A DNA stretch of 54,911 nucleotides, from contig JAJZJL010000012.1 of the NCBI GenBank assembly GCA_021810145.1, positions 1 to 54,911 of the forward strand, given 5' to 3'. A program made the position numbers and the translations under genes. This DNA is from Planctomycetota bacterium (GTDB taxonomy: Bacteria; Planctomycetota; Phycisphaerae; WQYP01). The notes below the pieces were generated by a model. The model was not told where the DNA came from, ran no database searches, and saw nothing but the letters and a program-made list of their open reading frames with translations. Below, one piece after another: positions 9,313 to 16,887 of the stretch (positions are counted from its first letter, which is position 1; the number at the start of each line of letters is the position of its first letter).

Positions 9313-9978
9313 TCAAAACGCCCCGCGTTTGCTACGGTCAAAGCGAGTAATCTTGGCCGCCACGTAACTCATTCTTACAATGTGTTCCTTGCGAACAATC
9401 AGTGGTTTGTAGTTTGTGTTGTCCGCCCGTAGTTCCACGCGCCCATCCTGAAGATCGTAAACACGTTTGAACGTGCATTCGCTATCCCGTTCCGCTCCAA
9501 AGCGAACATAGACCGCATCGCCATCTTCAATGGGTGTATTGGGCGAACAGACACACACTTCACCGGGCGCAAAGGCCGGCAGCATGGAATCCCCTACCAC
9601 TTCGAAAGCAAAGACCAGTGGATCATCAATACCGGTGCCAACAGTGGATACATAGTCATAGCCGATACCATTATCCAAGCCTAAATCCGAGTAATCCTGG
9701 GCTGGCCCAGCTGGTGCTCTATTAATAATGGGCGCTTTGCGTTCCAATGTGCCCCTGTATTGTTCAATTCTCGATGCTCGCCATAGTTTATCGAGTTCAT
9801 CAAGGGTAAGTCCAAAGGCTTCGGCGATGCGGCGATACGTGCCCGGCTGAGGCATGTTACGCTGGGTTTCAAGACGGGCGATCTGTTCGCGCGAAATACC
9901 CACCTTCTGGGCCAGAAAATCCTGGTTCCAGCCCGCCCGGGCGCGCAAGTCCTTCAAAATGTCACCAAAAGCAGGCAT
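9313..9978 (-). CDS. LexA/CI-type repressor (XRE HTH plus S24 peptidase domain)
   Basis: A 221-residue repressor. Residues about 5-60 form an XRE helix-turn-helix (FLAQKVGISREQIARLE). Residues about 120-215 form an S24 self-cleavage domain with Ser131 (VVGDSMLPAF) and Lys171 (TFKRVY) as the catalytic dyad. An Ala90-Gly91 pair in the linker is a plausible cleavage site; spacing to Ser and Lys is close to that in LexA. By analogy with phage repressors, RecA-stimulated cleavage after DNA damage would derepress the element. Divergent from the small genes at 10203 onward, with an AT-rich control region between. Confidence 0.9.
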   Translation of the reverse strand: MPAFGDILKDLRARAGWNQDFLAQKVGISREQIARLETQRNMPQPGTYRRIAEAFGLTLDELDKLWRASRIEQYRGTLERKAPIINRAPAGPAQDYSDLGLDNGIGYDYVSTVGTGIDDPLVFAFEVVGDSMLPAFAPGEVCVCSPNTPIEDGDAVYVRFGAERDSECTFKRVYDLQDGRVELRADNTNYKPLIVRKEHIVRMSYVAAKITRFDRSKRGAF

Positions 9979-10033
9979 GATTCATATTAAATCACAATAA
10001 TTTAATTGAGTCAAATCAATTGTAATAATATTT

Positions 10034-10074
10034 GTAATATTACGACTTGACAGCATACCGTGAGTTTGTATTTT
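10034..10074 (+). promoter_or_regulatory. Candidate promoter and operator of the element's transfer genes
   Basis: GTAATATTAC (10034-10043) is a perfect 10-bp palindrome in an AT-rich stretch next to the repressor start. It abuts a possible promoter with TTGACA at 10047-10052, a 16-bp spacer and TATTTT at 10069-10074, pointing to the small HTH gene. It is a natural site for repressor control; binding is inference. Confidence 0.4.
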
Positions 10075-10202
10075 GTTCGGTATATGGAAAGCCCCATGGG
10101 TTCGGATGAATACGGGCCTACGGAACTGGGCTTCGGCCAGACGCCAACGGGTGAATTTGAAGCGATGACTTTGAATTTACCATTACACAAGGAGATTTCA
10201 TT

Positions 10203-10412
10203 ATGCCAAAAAGTGCTTATCACCATCTCTCGAATATACAAAGGCAACAGATCGCCAGACTGGCGGCCAAACGCTTCGCCCAGGAGATAACAGCCGGGGA
10301 AGTGTGTCGTCAGCTTGGGATCAACTATTCCACCCTCAAGCATATATGCAATGAGTACCGCATTACGGTTCCCAAGGTACGCAGAGAACCGGAAACGAAA
10401 TCCGCCGCATGA
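10203..10412 (+). CDS. Small HTH protein
   Basis: A 69-residue protein with a homeodomain-like helix-turn-helix: IQRQQIARLAAKRFAQEI, then TAGEVCRQLGINYSTLKHIC, resembling the N-terminal HTH of transposases and resolvases. AAGGAG stands about 8 nt before the ATG, a strong ribosome site. It is followed by a hairpin with a T-run. It probably binds DNA as a regulator of the element; no specific family recognised. Confidence 0.6.
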   Translation: MPKSAYHHLSNIQRQQIARLAAKRFAQEITAGEVCRQLGINYSTLKHICNEYRITVPKVRREPETKSAA

Positions 10413-10437
10413 TGGCCTCTTGTTTAACTTATGGACT

Positions 10438-10463
10438 GGGGCCAATTAGCGTGGCCCCGTTTT
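10438..10463 (+). terminator. Candidate rho-independent terminator
   Basis: GGGGCCA (10438-10444) and TGGCCCC (10452-10458) form a perfect 7-bp stem with a 7-nt loop, followed by GTTTTC. It lies 25 bp after the small HTH gene. The T-run is short, so termination may be partial. Confidence 0.5.
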
Positions 10464-10497
10464 CACTATTTATACCCGAATCAAGGAGTGTTTTGTT

Positions 10498-10977
10498 ATG
10501 AAGCTTCAAGCCCCTACCCAATTATTTGCCTACGATCAACCCGGACGACGTATCTGTCGGCTCTGCTTTGGAAATCCCATCAAGCAGCGTCAGGTCCAGC
10601 GCCCCGGATATGTTGAAACCATTCATGACTTCCTGCCAACGCAGCTATTTGGCGTGGTGTGGTGGAACCGCCGCAGCGAAGGCCAGCAACATCGGATGCT
10701 GGCGGTTCTCGAAGCGGTGGAAACAGCCAAGATCGGAACCCGGATGCCGGATGTATCCGTCAAGGTGCTGGTGCATACCATGCTCCAGCAGGATGGGCCA
10801 GCAGGCAGTGATGGTCCCATTGATCGCTTTCTTCTACTGCTGGAACAGATACGTGACTCCGGCAGTGAACCGGGCAAATTGCCACCGGTATTATTTCAGA
10901 TCATTGGACAGCAGATTCAACTCGCGCAGCGGTTTAATCCCGGTGCGGGCTTGCCGCCTCATTGGAGCTTGAACTGA
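10498..10977 (+). CDS. DUF2840-like conjugation-associated protein
   Basis: A 159-residue soluble protein. The central segment LFGVVWWNRRSEGQQHRM, followed by AVLEAVE, and the C-terminal LLLLEQIRDS segment resemble DUF2840, a family that usually lies next to traF-type S26 peptidases in integrative conjugative elements. Two cysteines (CRLCF) near the N-terminus may be a partial metal site. AAGGAG precedes the ATG. Its stop codon is 1 bp from the next gene, which encodes such a peptidase; that context is the strongest support. The function of DUF2840 is not established. Confidence 0.55.
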   Translation: MKLQAPTQLFAYDQPGRRICRLCFGNPIKQRQVQRPGYVETIHDFLPTQLFGVVWWNRRSEGQQHRMLAVLEAVETAKIGTRMPDVSVKVLVHTMLQQDGPAGSDGPIDRFLLLLEQIRDSGSEPGKLPPVLFQIIGQQIQLAQRFNPGAGLPPHWSLN

Positions 10978-10978
10978 C

Positions 10979-11479
10979 ATGCGTAGCGGAAGGTTTTTCA
11001 CGGCATTGGTGATACTGGGCTTATGGATGACGTTCTCGCTGATGCTGGCGGATCGGCAGATTGTTATCAATACCTCGCCCAGCGTCAAACCGGGTTTGTA
11101 TTGGCGTGTGGATGAAAGCCTGCGTGTGGGAACCATCATTGATTTTCGGATACCGCCCATGGCCAGAGCATATGTCCATGAGCGTACCGGGCATTTCGGG
11201 CAACATTGGTACATACTCAAGCCGATTGCCGCTGGCCCCGGCGAGCGAATTAATACTCTGGGCCGATGGCTTTATATCAATGGCCGTAAAATGGCGCGAA
11301 TCTATACCCATGATGAAAAAGACCGGCGATTACCGCATTGGCGTGCGGATTGCGTGCTTGGCCCGCAGGAATACTTTGTCTATTCCAACCGCATCTGGAA
11401 TAGTTTTGACAGCCGGTACTATGGCCCAATCTCACAAAAGCAGATCAGTGCGGTGCGTGTGCCGTTGCTGACTTGGTAA
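10979..11479 (+). CDS. TraF-like S26 signal peptidase
   Basis: A 166-residue protein with one N-terminal membrane segment (FFTALVILGLWMTFSLML). It has the S26C motifs NTSPSVKPGLYW with nucleophile Ser35, LKPIAAGPGE with general base Lys81, and the C-terminal box NSFDSRYYGPI. In IncP-type conjugation TraF circularises or trims the pilin during mating-pair formation. No relaxase, coupling protein or pilus genes are visible nearby, so this is either a remnant or a mobilisation accessory. It forms a two-gene unit with the DUF2840-like gene. Confidence 0.85.
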   Translation: MRSGRFFTALVILGLWMTFSLMLADRQIVINTSPSVKPGLYWRVDESLRVGTIIDFRIPPMARAYVHERTGHFGQHWYILKPIAAGPGERINTLGRWLYINGRKMARIYTHDEKDRRLPHWRADCVLGPQEYFVYSNRIWNSFDSRYYGPISQKQISAVRVPLLTW

Positions 11480-11536
11480 TGGATACAAAACAGATGCAAT
11501 TGGAATCTTGCGACAATCCCATCCTCTTCCTGGCTA

Positions 11537-13468
11537 TCACATTGCATTGCCGGCAAACGCCAGCGAATCATCCAATTGTTCGTCCATGTAGGCAACGGAC
11601 ATGCGTTGCGTGGCGGCCAGACGCTGGGAACGGCTCTGCGCCCGGCCAATGAGAATTCCGGCTATCCAATGCGGAATCGTCGGATTTCTTGAGGCGACAC
11701 GTTTAGCCAATTTCACCAGGGTGGCAATGTGTGTGGCAAACACCTGATCTTCCAGTCCGGCAAAGACGATGTTATCTCCGGGATCTCCCTGCCGCCCCGC
11801 ACGGCCCGCAAGCTGGCGATCCACGCGCCCGGATTCATGAAGCTCTGTGGCGATCACATACAATCCGCTCGCCTGCCGGGCCTGCAAGTCCAGTCGAATA
11901 TCAGTTCCCCGGCCAGCCATATTGGTAGCCACGGTTATGGTGCCCGATTTGCCGGCTTCGGCGATGATTTGCGCTTCTTCCGCAACGCGCCGGGCATTGA
12001 GCACCCGATGCGGCAGGCCTAATGCTGTAAGACGTCTGGATAACTCTTCACTGGCATGTACGCTGACGGTCCCGGCCAGCACTGGCCGTCCGGCGTCATG
12101 GGCGAAGCGAATCTCCTCGACAATTGCATCCCACTTGTTTGATTGACTGTGGAACATCCGGATGCCGTTGTGTCGGCGGATGCACGGACGGTTTGTGGGA
12201 AGTCTCAGCATACCACGGCGGTAGACATGCCAGAGTTCCCCGCGTGCCTCGGCCAATGTGCCGGACATGCCGCTTAATCGCTGATAAAGCCTGAAAAACC
12301 GCTGAAAGCTGATTCGAGCCAGCGTTTCCTTCATGGGCTGAATCTCCAGTGATTCGCCGGCTTCCACCGCCTGGTGTAATCCGTCTCGCCAATGTCGATC
12401 AGGCATTAATCGGCCCGTGGATTCATCCACAATGACCACTTTATCATCCTGTATGACGTATTGTTTGTCCCGCAGGTAGAAATGCCGAGCCGTCAGGGTC
12501 TGGCAGACCAATTCTTCGCCGCGCCGCTGGGAGCGCCACAGACCCTCACGGCCACTACTGGAAGCCACAACTGCGTCGCGGCCACTTTCTGTAAGCTCCA
12601 CCGATTTAAATCGCGGTTGAAGGCGATAATCGCGGCCTAATGTTAAATGGCGCGCTACGTCAATGGCCTGCTCATAAGCTTGTGTTTGTTCGGGGTTGCC
12701 GGCATCACCGGAAATAATCAGCGGCGTAACGGCCTCATCAATAAGCACTGAATCCGCCTCATCCACAATGGCGGCGTATAAGCCACGTTGCACGCCATTG
12801 GATTTCTGCGCTGGTGAAAACAGTGGCCATCCGAGTCCCGACTTTGACTTTGGACGCTGGAGTTGGTCACGCAGGTAATCCGCGCACACTTCCTTATTGG
12901 TGGCATACGTGATGTCCATGGCATACGCGGCCCGGCGATCATCGGTAGACATTTCCTGCTGAACATACCCAACGGACAGGCCGGCGATGGCATATATTTT
13001 CTCGAATTCCTCCGCATCGCGCCGGGCGAGGTAATCATTAACGGTAATGACATGGCAGCCGCGTCGCCGCCACGCGTGCATAATGGCCGGAACGGTCGCT
13101 GTGATGGATTTACCCTCACCGGTGGCCATCTCGACCAGCAGGCCGTCATAAAGTGCCAGAGAGCCGGCAATCTGCACCGGAAACAACCGCATACCGGTTT
13201 CCCGGCGAATCACTTCACGAATGGCCGCCGCCGCCAGTAAGCGATCCTTTCGAGAATCACGTCCCAGATGAAACGGTATCGCCAATCGGGCCAGGCGACG
13301 TTTGAGGCGTCCATCGGATATTCCTTTGAACTTGCTTTCAAGTTGGCCGACGGCCTGAGCATTGCGCAAGTATATCTTACGATACGGTATGAGCCGTCGC
13401 AGACGGCCTATGGTACCGTGCCATGCCGCGTCCAAGCCACGCGGAATCTTTTCAACCGATTTTGGCAT
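11537..13468 (-). CDS. Short SecA-like translocase ATPase
   Basis: A 643-residue SecA homologue. Walker A is ATGEGKS (115-121), the DEAD box is VDEADSVLIDEA (about 236), and the helicase region contains NMAGRGTDI and GRAGRQGDPG. The preprotein cross-linking region lies between. Typical SecA is about 850-900 residues. Here the protein ends soon after the second motor domain, and the C-terminal linker and zinc-binding tail are missing. It is therefore an accessory SecA, not the housekeeping one. It is 11 bp downstream of the M50-fusion gene in the same unit and lies in the locus of the giant LEPR-XLL protein, so it probably powers export of that protein (inference). Confidence 0.88.
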   Translation of the reverse strand: MPKSVEKIPRGLDAAWHGTIGRLRRLIPYRKIYLRNAQAVGQLESKFKGISDGRLKRRLARLAIPFHLGRDSRKDRLLAAAAIREVIRRETGMRLFPVQIAGSLALYDGLLVEMATGEGKSITATVPAIMHAWRRRGCHVITVNDYLARRDAEEFEKIYAIAGLSVGYVQQEMSTDDRRAAYAMDITYATNKEVCADYLRDQLQRPKSKSGLGWPLFSPAQKSNGVQRGLYAAIVDEADSVLIDEAVTPLIISGDAGNPEQTQAYEQAIDVARHLTLGRDYRLQPRFKSVELTESGRDAVVASSSGREGLWRSQRRGEELVCQTLTARHFYLRDKQYVIQDDKVVIVDESTGRLMPDRHWRDGLHQAVEAGESLEIQPMKETLARISFQRFFRLYQRLSGMSGTLAEARGELWHVYRRGMLRLPTNRPCIRRHNGIRMFHSQSNKWDAIVEEIRFAHDAGRPVLAGTVSVHASEELSRRLTALGLPHRVLNARRVAEEAQIIAEAGKSGTITVATNMAGRGTDIRLDLQARQASGLYVIATELHESGRVDRQLAGRAGRQGDPGDNIVFAGLEDQVFATHIATLVKLAKRVASRNPTIPHWIAGILIGRAQSRSQRLAATQRMSVAYMDEQLDDSLAFAGNAM

Positions 13469-13479
13469 GATGGTTCACC

Positions 13480-15675
13480 TTATAATCCCGTTCCCGGTTG
13501 CAGCGTTCGGCGAAGATCATTGACGATATCCATGAGCAACGACTGATCGGGCAATTGTATCCGCGCAACAACGCGCTGGCCGGGCAGCAACCGTATTTCC
13601 TCGGTCGGTTTGAATACCAGCATGAAGAAAGGCTGGGCACTCTGATCGGGCGTTTTCGCGTGCAGGCTCGGCGCAAATGGGCCACCCGCCAGGTAACTCA
13701 AAGCTGCCGAGGGAAGCTGGTTCCCTCCGCCGGGATACACTCGGATCATCGTGGCCGGAATCATCGGTGCGGGATTTCCGGGCAACCGCATTTGAATATC
13801 CTTGAAACCGGAGCGAATAATTCGGCCCGCTTCACCTTGGCCGGCAGGGGCATATACCAGCGGGTTGGTCATCTCCACCAGGGTGCCTATTCGCTCGCCG
13901 CGTTGGATATAGCTTCCGAGTTGAAGGCGTAACGTGTGATTAATCCACACACCGCCAACGGGGGCACAAATAGTCAGGTTGTTGATCCGGTTCTTGAGCC
14001 GGCGAATTTCTTGATTCAAGGCCACAATCTGGCGCGATAATATTTGCGCCATCACGGGGTTGGTGGCCAGAGCCTTGCGACGTTTGATGCGGGTTGCGGC
14101 CAGACGGGACTGGGCCTGAATTAAACTCGTCTGCAATACCGGGTTGGACAATCGCACCAACGCGATACCGGGCTGCACGGTGTGATTCAGCTTGTTGTAC
14201 CATCTCAAGAAGCCACCACTCTGGGCAAATACACCACGTTGGTGTTCCGTGCGAACAACTCCCTCCACGCGGCTGTGATGGGGCAGGGGAAGAATACCAA
14301 CGCAGATCGCTATAATGGCTACGATAGCAAGACTGATGCCGATGGCCCGCCCCCGACGATGTACCAATTCAGGGCTGGAAAGCAGATACCACCCTCCGCG
14401 CCCCAAGGGGACCAGCAGCCAGGTTGCGGCGGCAATTGTGGCCATGGTCAGCAGAAGTAGTGTCAGTTGCGGATATCGGCGCAAATTGGCCACCAGAAAA
14501 AGAATAATACCTGTGCACACCAGAACCCGCACCACCCCGGATAGCGCCAGATAAACCAACAGCCAGCGTCGCTGGCCGGAGGTCTCGCTGGGGTTGATTG
14601 CCTGTTTAATACCAAAGAGGTAACGGCGTGCCAGATACGTGGCATATTGCATGGCCCGCCCCAGCAAATTGGGTATTTCTAAAAGGTCAGCCAGAATGTA
14701 GTATCCATCGTAGCGGAGAAACGGGTTGCCGTTAAAAAACACGGTCGCCACACTGGCAATAAACATGAGATTGTAGCAAAAGGCATGAAGGGTGGATCCC
14801 GGATCACTGTAACGCCAGATAATCGCGGCAATGGCCGCCAGCGCAAATTCCATCCACATTCCGGCGGCTCCCACAATGGCTCGCCGCCATTTATCGGGTA
14901 AAAGCCAGGCACTGGAGGCATCGACATAAGGTACGGGTGTGAAAATCAGCAACATAATGCCGATGACATGTACCTCGCCCCCGGTGCCGAAACGCTTGCC
15001 GAATTTTTTGCAGGCGATGGCATGGCCGGATTCATGGACGGATTTATCGACGATAAATGCCAGCAGTAATAACAGCCAATTGTCAGGTCGCAGCAATCCG
15101 CTGGAATCAGTAAGAAGTTTTCCAGCCATTGGACCGGCGTTCAAGAGTGTATATACCGCCGTACCAATCAGCATGGTCCAGAGAATCAGTCCGGGCCATG
15201 CGAAAATCCACCCAACCAAAAATAACCCGCGTTCCAGAATTGCGTCTGGGTCAAATAGAGGCATGCGTGGAAACAGCAGATTCATTAAACGGCCCTGCAA
15301 GTCGCGATTGCGGCGGCGTTTGAAGCGATCGAACATGGCTTGGGCATCGGGTGAGGTGCCGGATTCCAGCAGGTTGTTGGACGCAAGTTGGCCCAGAAGT
15401 TCGATGACTTCTCCCTGGGTCGGTGCGTCATCACCGAGCTTGGCGTTACAGATATCCCATGCCTGGCGCACAGAGCGCGAACCATCAAGTAATCCAACCA
15501 ATGCGTATCCGGGCGTATTGAGCCGCGCGAAAGCGTTATTGGCCTGATCCTGAATAACGTGCCATAACCGCCCGCGAAAATACTGGCGGGAAATGTGAAT
15601 GCCGGCCCGCAGGCGCGGCTTCAAATCCGCCACGCGGTGCCATGATTCATGAAATGTTGACTGCCGATCCGGCAT
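13480..15675 (-). CDS. PqqD-like / M50 site-2 protease / lipoyl-domain fusion
   Basis: A 731-residue membrane protein joining three parts. Residues about 28-105 resemble a PqqD-type peptide-binding domain. Residues about 150-460 form a polytopic M50 metalloprotease with zinc motif HESGH (214-218) and a second motif NPFLRYDGYY (N317, D323). Residues about 465-731 are a periplasmic HlyD/biotinyl-lipoyl-like adaptor domain with a coiled-coil insert and the typical ICAPVGG-W and GER-G-L turns. PqqD-like domains bind peptides for modification or export, and M50 enzymes cut within the membrane. It may bind the giant's N-terminal region, cleave near LEPR and hand over to the adaptors. First gene of a two-gene unit divergent from the adaptor genes. 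Confidence 0.85.
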   Translation of the reverse strand: MPDRQSTFHESWHRVADLKPRLRAGIHISRQYFRGRLWHVIQDQANNAFARLNTPGYALVGLLDGSRSVRQAWDICNAKLGDDAPTQGEVIELLGQLASNNLLESGTSPDAQAMFDRFKRRRNRDLQGRLMNLLFPRMPLFDPDAILERGLFLVGWIFAWPGLILWTMLIGTAVYTLLNAGPMAGKLLTDSSGLLRPDNWLLLLLAFIVDKSVHESGHAIACKKFGKRFGTGGEVHVIGIMLLIFTPVPYVDASSAWLLPDKWRRAIVGAAGMWMEFALAAIAAIIWRYSDPGSTLHAFCYNLMFIASVATVFFNGNPFLRYDGYYILADLLEIPNLLGRAMQYATYLARRYLFGIKQAINPSETSGQRRWLLVYLALSGVVRVLVCTGIILFLVANLRRYPQLTLLLLTMATIAAATWLLVPLGRGGWYLLSSPELVHRRGRAIGISLAIVAIIAICVGILPLPHHSRVEGVVRTEHQRGVFAQSGGFLRWYNKLNHTVQPGIALVRLSNPVLQTSLIQAQSRLAATRIKRRKALATNPVMAQILSRQIVALNQEIRRLKNRINNLTICAPVGGVWINHTLRLQLGSYIQRGERIGTLVEMTNPLVYAPAGQGEAGRIIRSGFKDIQMRLPGNPAPMIPATMIRVYPGGGNQLPSAALSYLAGGPFAPSLHAKTPDQSAQPFFMLVFKPTEEIRLLPGQRVVARIQLPDQSLLMDIVNDLRRTLQPGTGL

Positions 15676-15969
15676 AAGGTCTCACAGTCGTACGAAAACA
15701 AAACGTCATGTTTTTACCCGATCCTCGGCATTTATGACAACTATTGGATGGTTACAGCGAACGGTAAATCCAATTTGGCGGATCCAACGATCAGAGACTG
15801 TTCTGGCGTTCGCGATTCAAGTCCGCGGGAAATCGCATATTGCAAGATGGGAATATAAAAAAATATGCCACAAATGCGCCAAAGAGTTTACACATTGGAA
15901 TCCCGATGGTAGATTCCTCCGATCATTCGACGGTTGTATACGGTTCTGGCGCTTTGTTGAGACGGAAAA
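15676..15969. promoter_or_regulatory. Divergent promoter region of the export locus
   Basis: 294 bp separate the two transcription units. A plausible forward promoter is TTTACA at 15887-15892, a 17-bp spacer and TAGATT at 15910-15915, 54 bp before the adaptor ATG. An imperfect inverted repeat, AAAACGTCATGTTTT, lies at about 15700. No gene is supported here. Confidence 0.4.
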
Positions 15970-16887
15970 ATGCCAAGCATGAAAAGAAATCCGGCTGGAA
16001 AGTACCTCTTGCTGGCTGTCACCGGCGTGATGGTGGCGCACAGCATGGCCACCCCGGTATCGGTGTCGCAAAATACGGCTTATTCAGCCGTAGCCAAGCC
16101 GTGGCGGGATGTTAATTTGTCCTTCAGCCGACCAGGGCGGGTGGTCAAAATTCTGGTGCATCGTGGGCAGGTCGTGAAGGCGGGGCAGTTGCTGGCGGAA
16201 GAAAACGATCAGCAACAGAAAATCGCCGCACAGCTCGCCAAACTCACCGCAGAGAGCACGTTGCGTATACAGGCTGCCCAGGCACAATTGGCGCAGGATC
16301 AGGTGGATCTCAAACGCACGCAGTGGGCCGCCAGTCAACATGCGGCGACGCCGTTTGAAGTTCAGCGCGCGCAACTGAAAGTGACTATTGATAAGCTAAG
16401 TCTCAAGCTGGCCGAACTGAAACATCAGCATGATCAGCTTGCATGGCAGGCGGCCAAGCTGGCGGTGCAACGGCGCAAAATCATAGCTCCATTCACCGGT
16501 GTCATTGAAGACCGCTTCATTGATGTCGGTAGATCGGTCAACGCGTTCAAAAAAGTCCTGAACATTGTGCAGGTGGATCGGCTGAGAATATTTGTGCCGG
16601 TGCCTTTGCGCATTGCCATGAAGTTGCAATTGGACCGATCAAGCACTGTAAAACCTGCGACAGGCGGTGTGGTACACGGAACCATTATCTGGATATCTAA
16701 AGTCGCGGATTCGGCCAGCAACACTCTGATGGTGGAAATTCAGGTTAACAATACTCAGCACGTACCGGCGGGCCAGCAGGTGCAGGTGGCGTTCGTTCAT
16801 CCGGCGACGGCAGCGTCCATCATCAATTCCCGGATCAGTGGTGCCGATCAAGTGTCATTATTGCCCACTGGGAGTAAAACGCAATGA
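15970..16887 (+). CDS. Periplasmic adaptor (HlyD/RND membrane-fusion type)
   Basis: A 305-residue protein with an N-terminal signal sequence (KYLLLAVTGVMVAHSMA). Then come a lipoyl half-motif (FSRPGRVVKILVHRGQVVKAG), a coiled coil of about 100 residues rich in Ala, Gln and Lys (110-190), the second lipoyl half (KIIAPFTGVIEDRFIDVG) and a beta-barrel domain. Such adaptors link an inner-membrane motor to a TolC-type channel. The last codons overlap the next gene by 4 bp (ATGA), indicating coupling. No ABC or RND pump is encoded nearby, so its inner-membrane partner is probably the M50 fusion or the SecA-like protein. Confidence 0.85.
   Translation: MPSMKRNPAGKYLLLAVTGVMVAHSMATPVSVSQNTAYSAVAKPWRDVNLSFSRPGRVVKILVHRGQVVKAGQLLAEENDQQQKIAAQLAKLTAESTLRIQAAQAQLAQDQVDLKRTQWAASQHAATPFEVQRAQLKVTIDKLSLKLAELKHQHDQLAWQAAKLAVQRRKIIAPFTGVIEDRFIDVGRSVNAFKKVLNIVQVDRLRIFVPVPLRIAMKLQLDRSSTVKPATGGVVHGTIIWISKVADSASNTLMVEIQVNNTQHVPAGQQVQVAFVHPATAASIINSRISGADQVSLLPTGSKTQ

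Noticed and set aside
10060-10290. 76-codon frame before and overlapping the small HTH gene
   Set aside because: It overlaps the better supported gene at 10203, which has its own strong ribosome site; the part from 10084 looks mildly coding but no family is recognisable.
15734-16115. Short frames in and after the divergent promoter region
   Set aside because: No ribosome sites, no family pattern, and overlap with the adaptor signal peptide.
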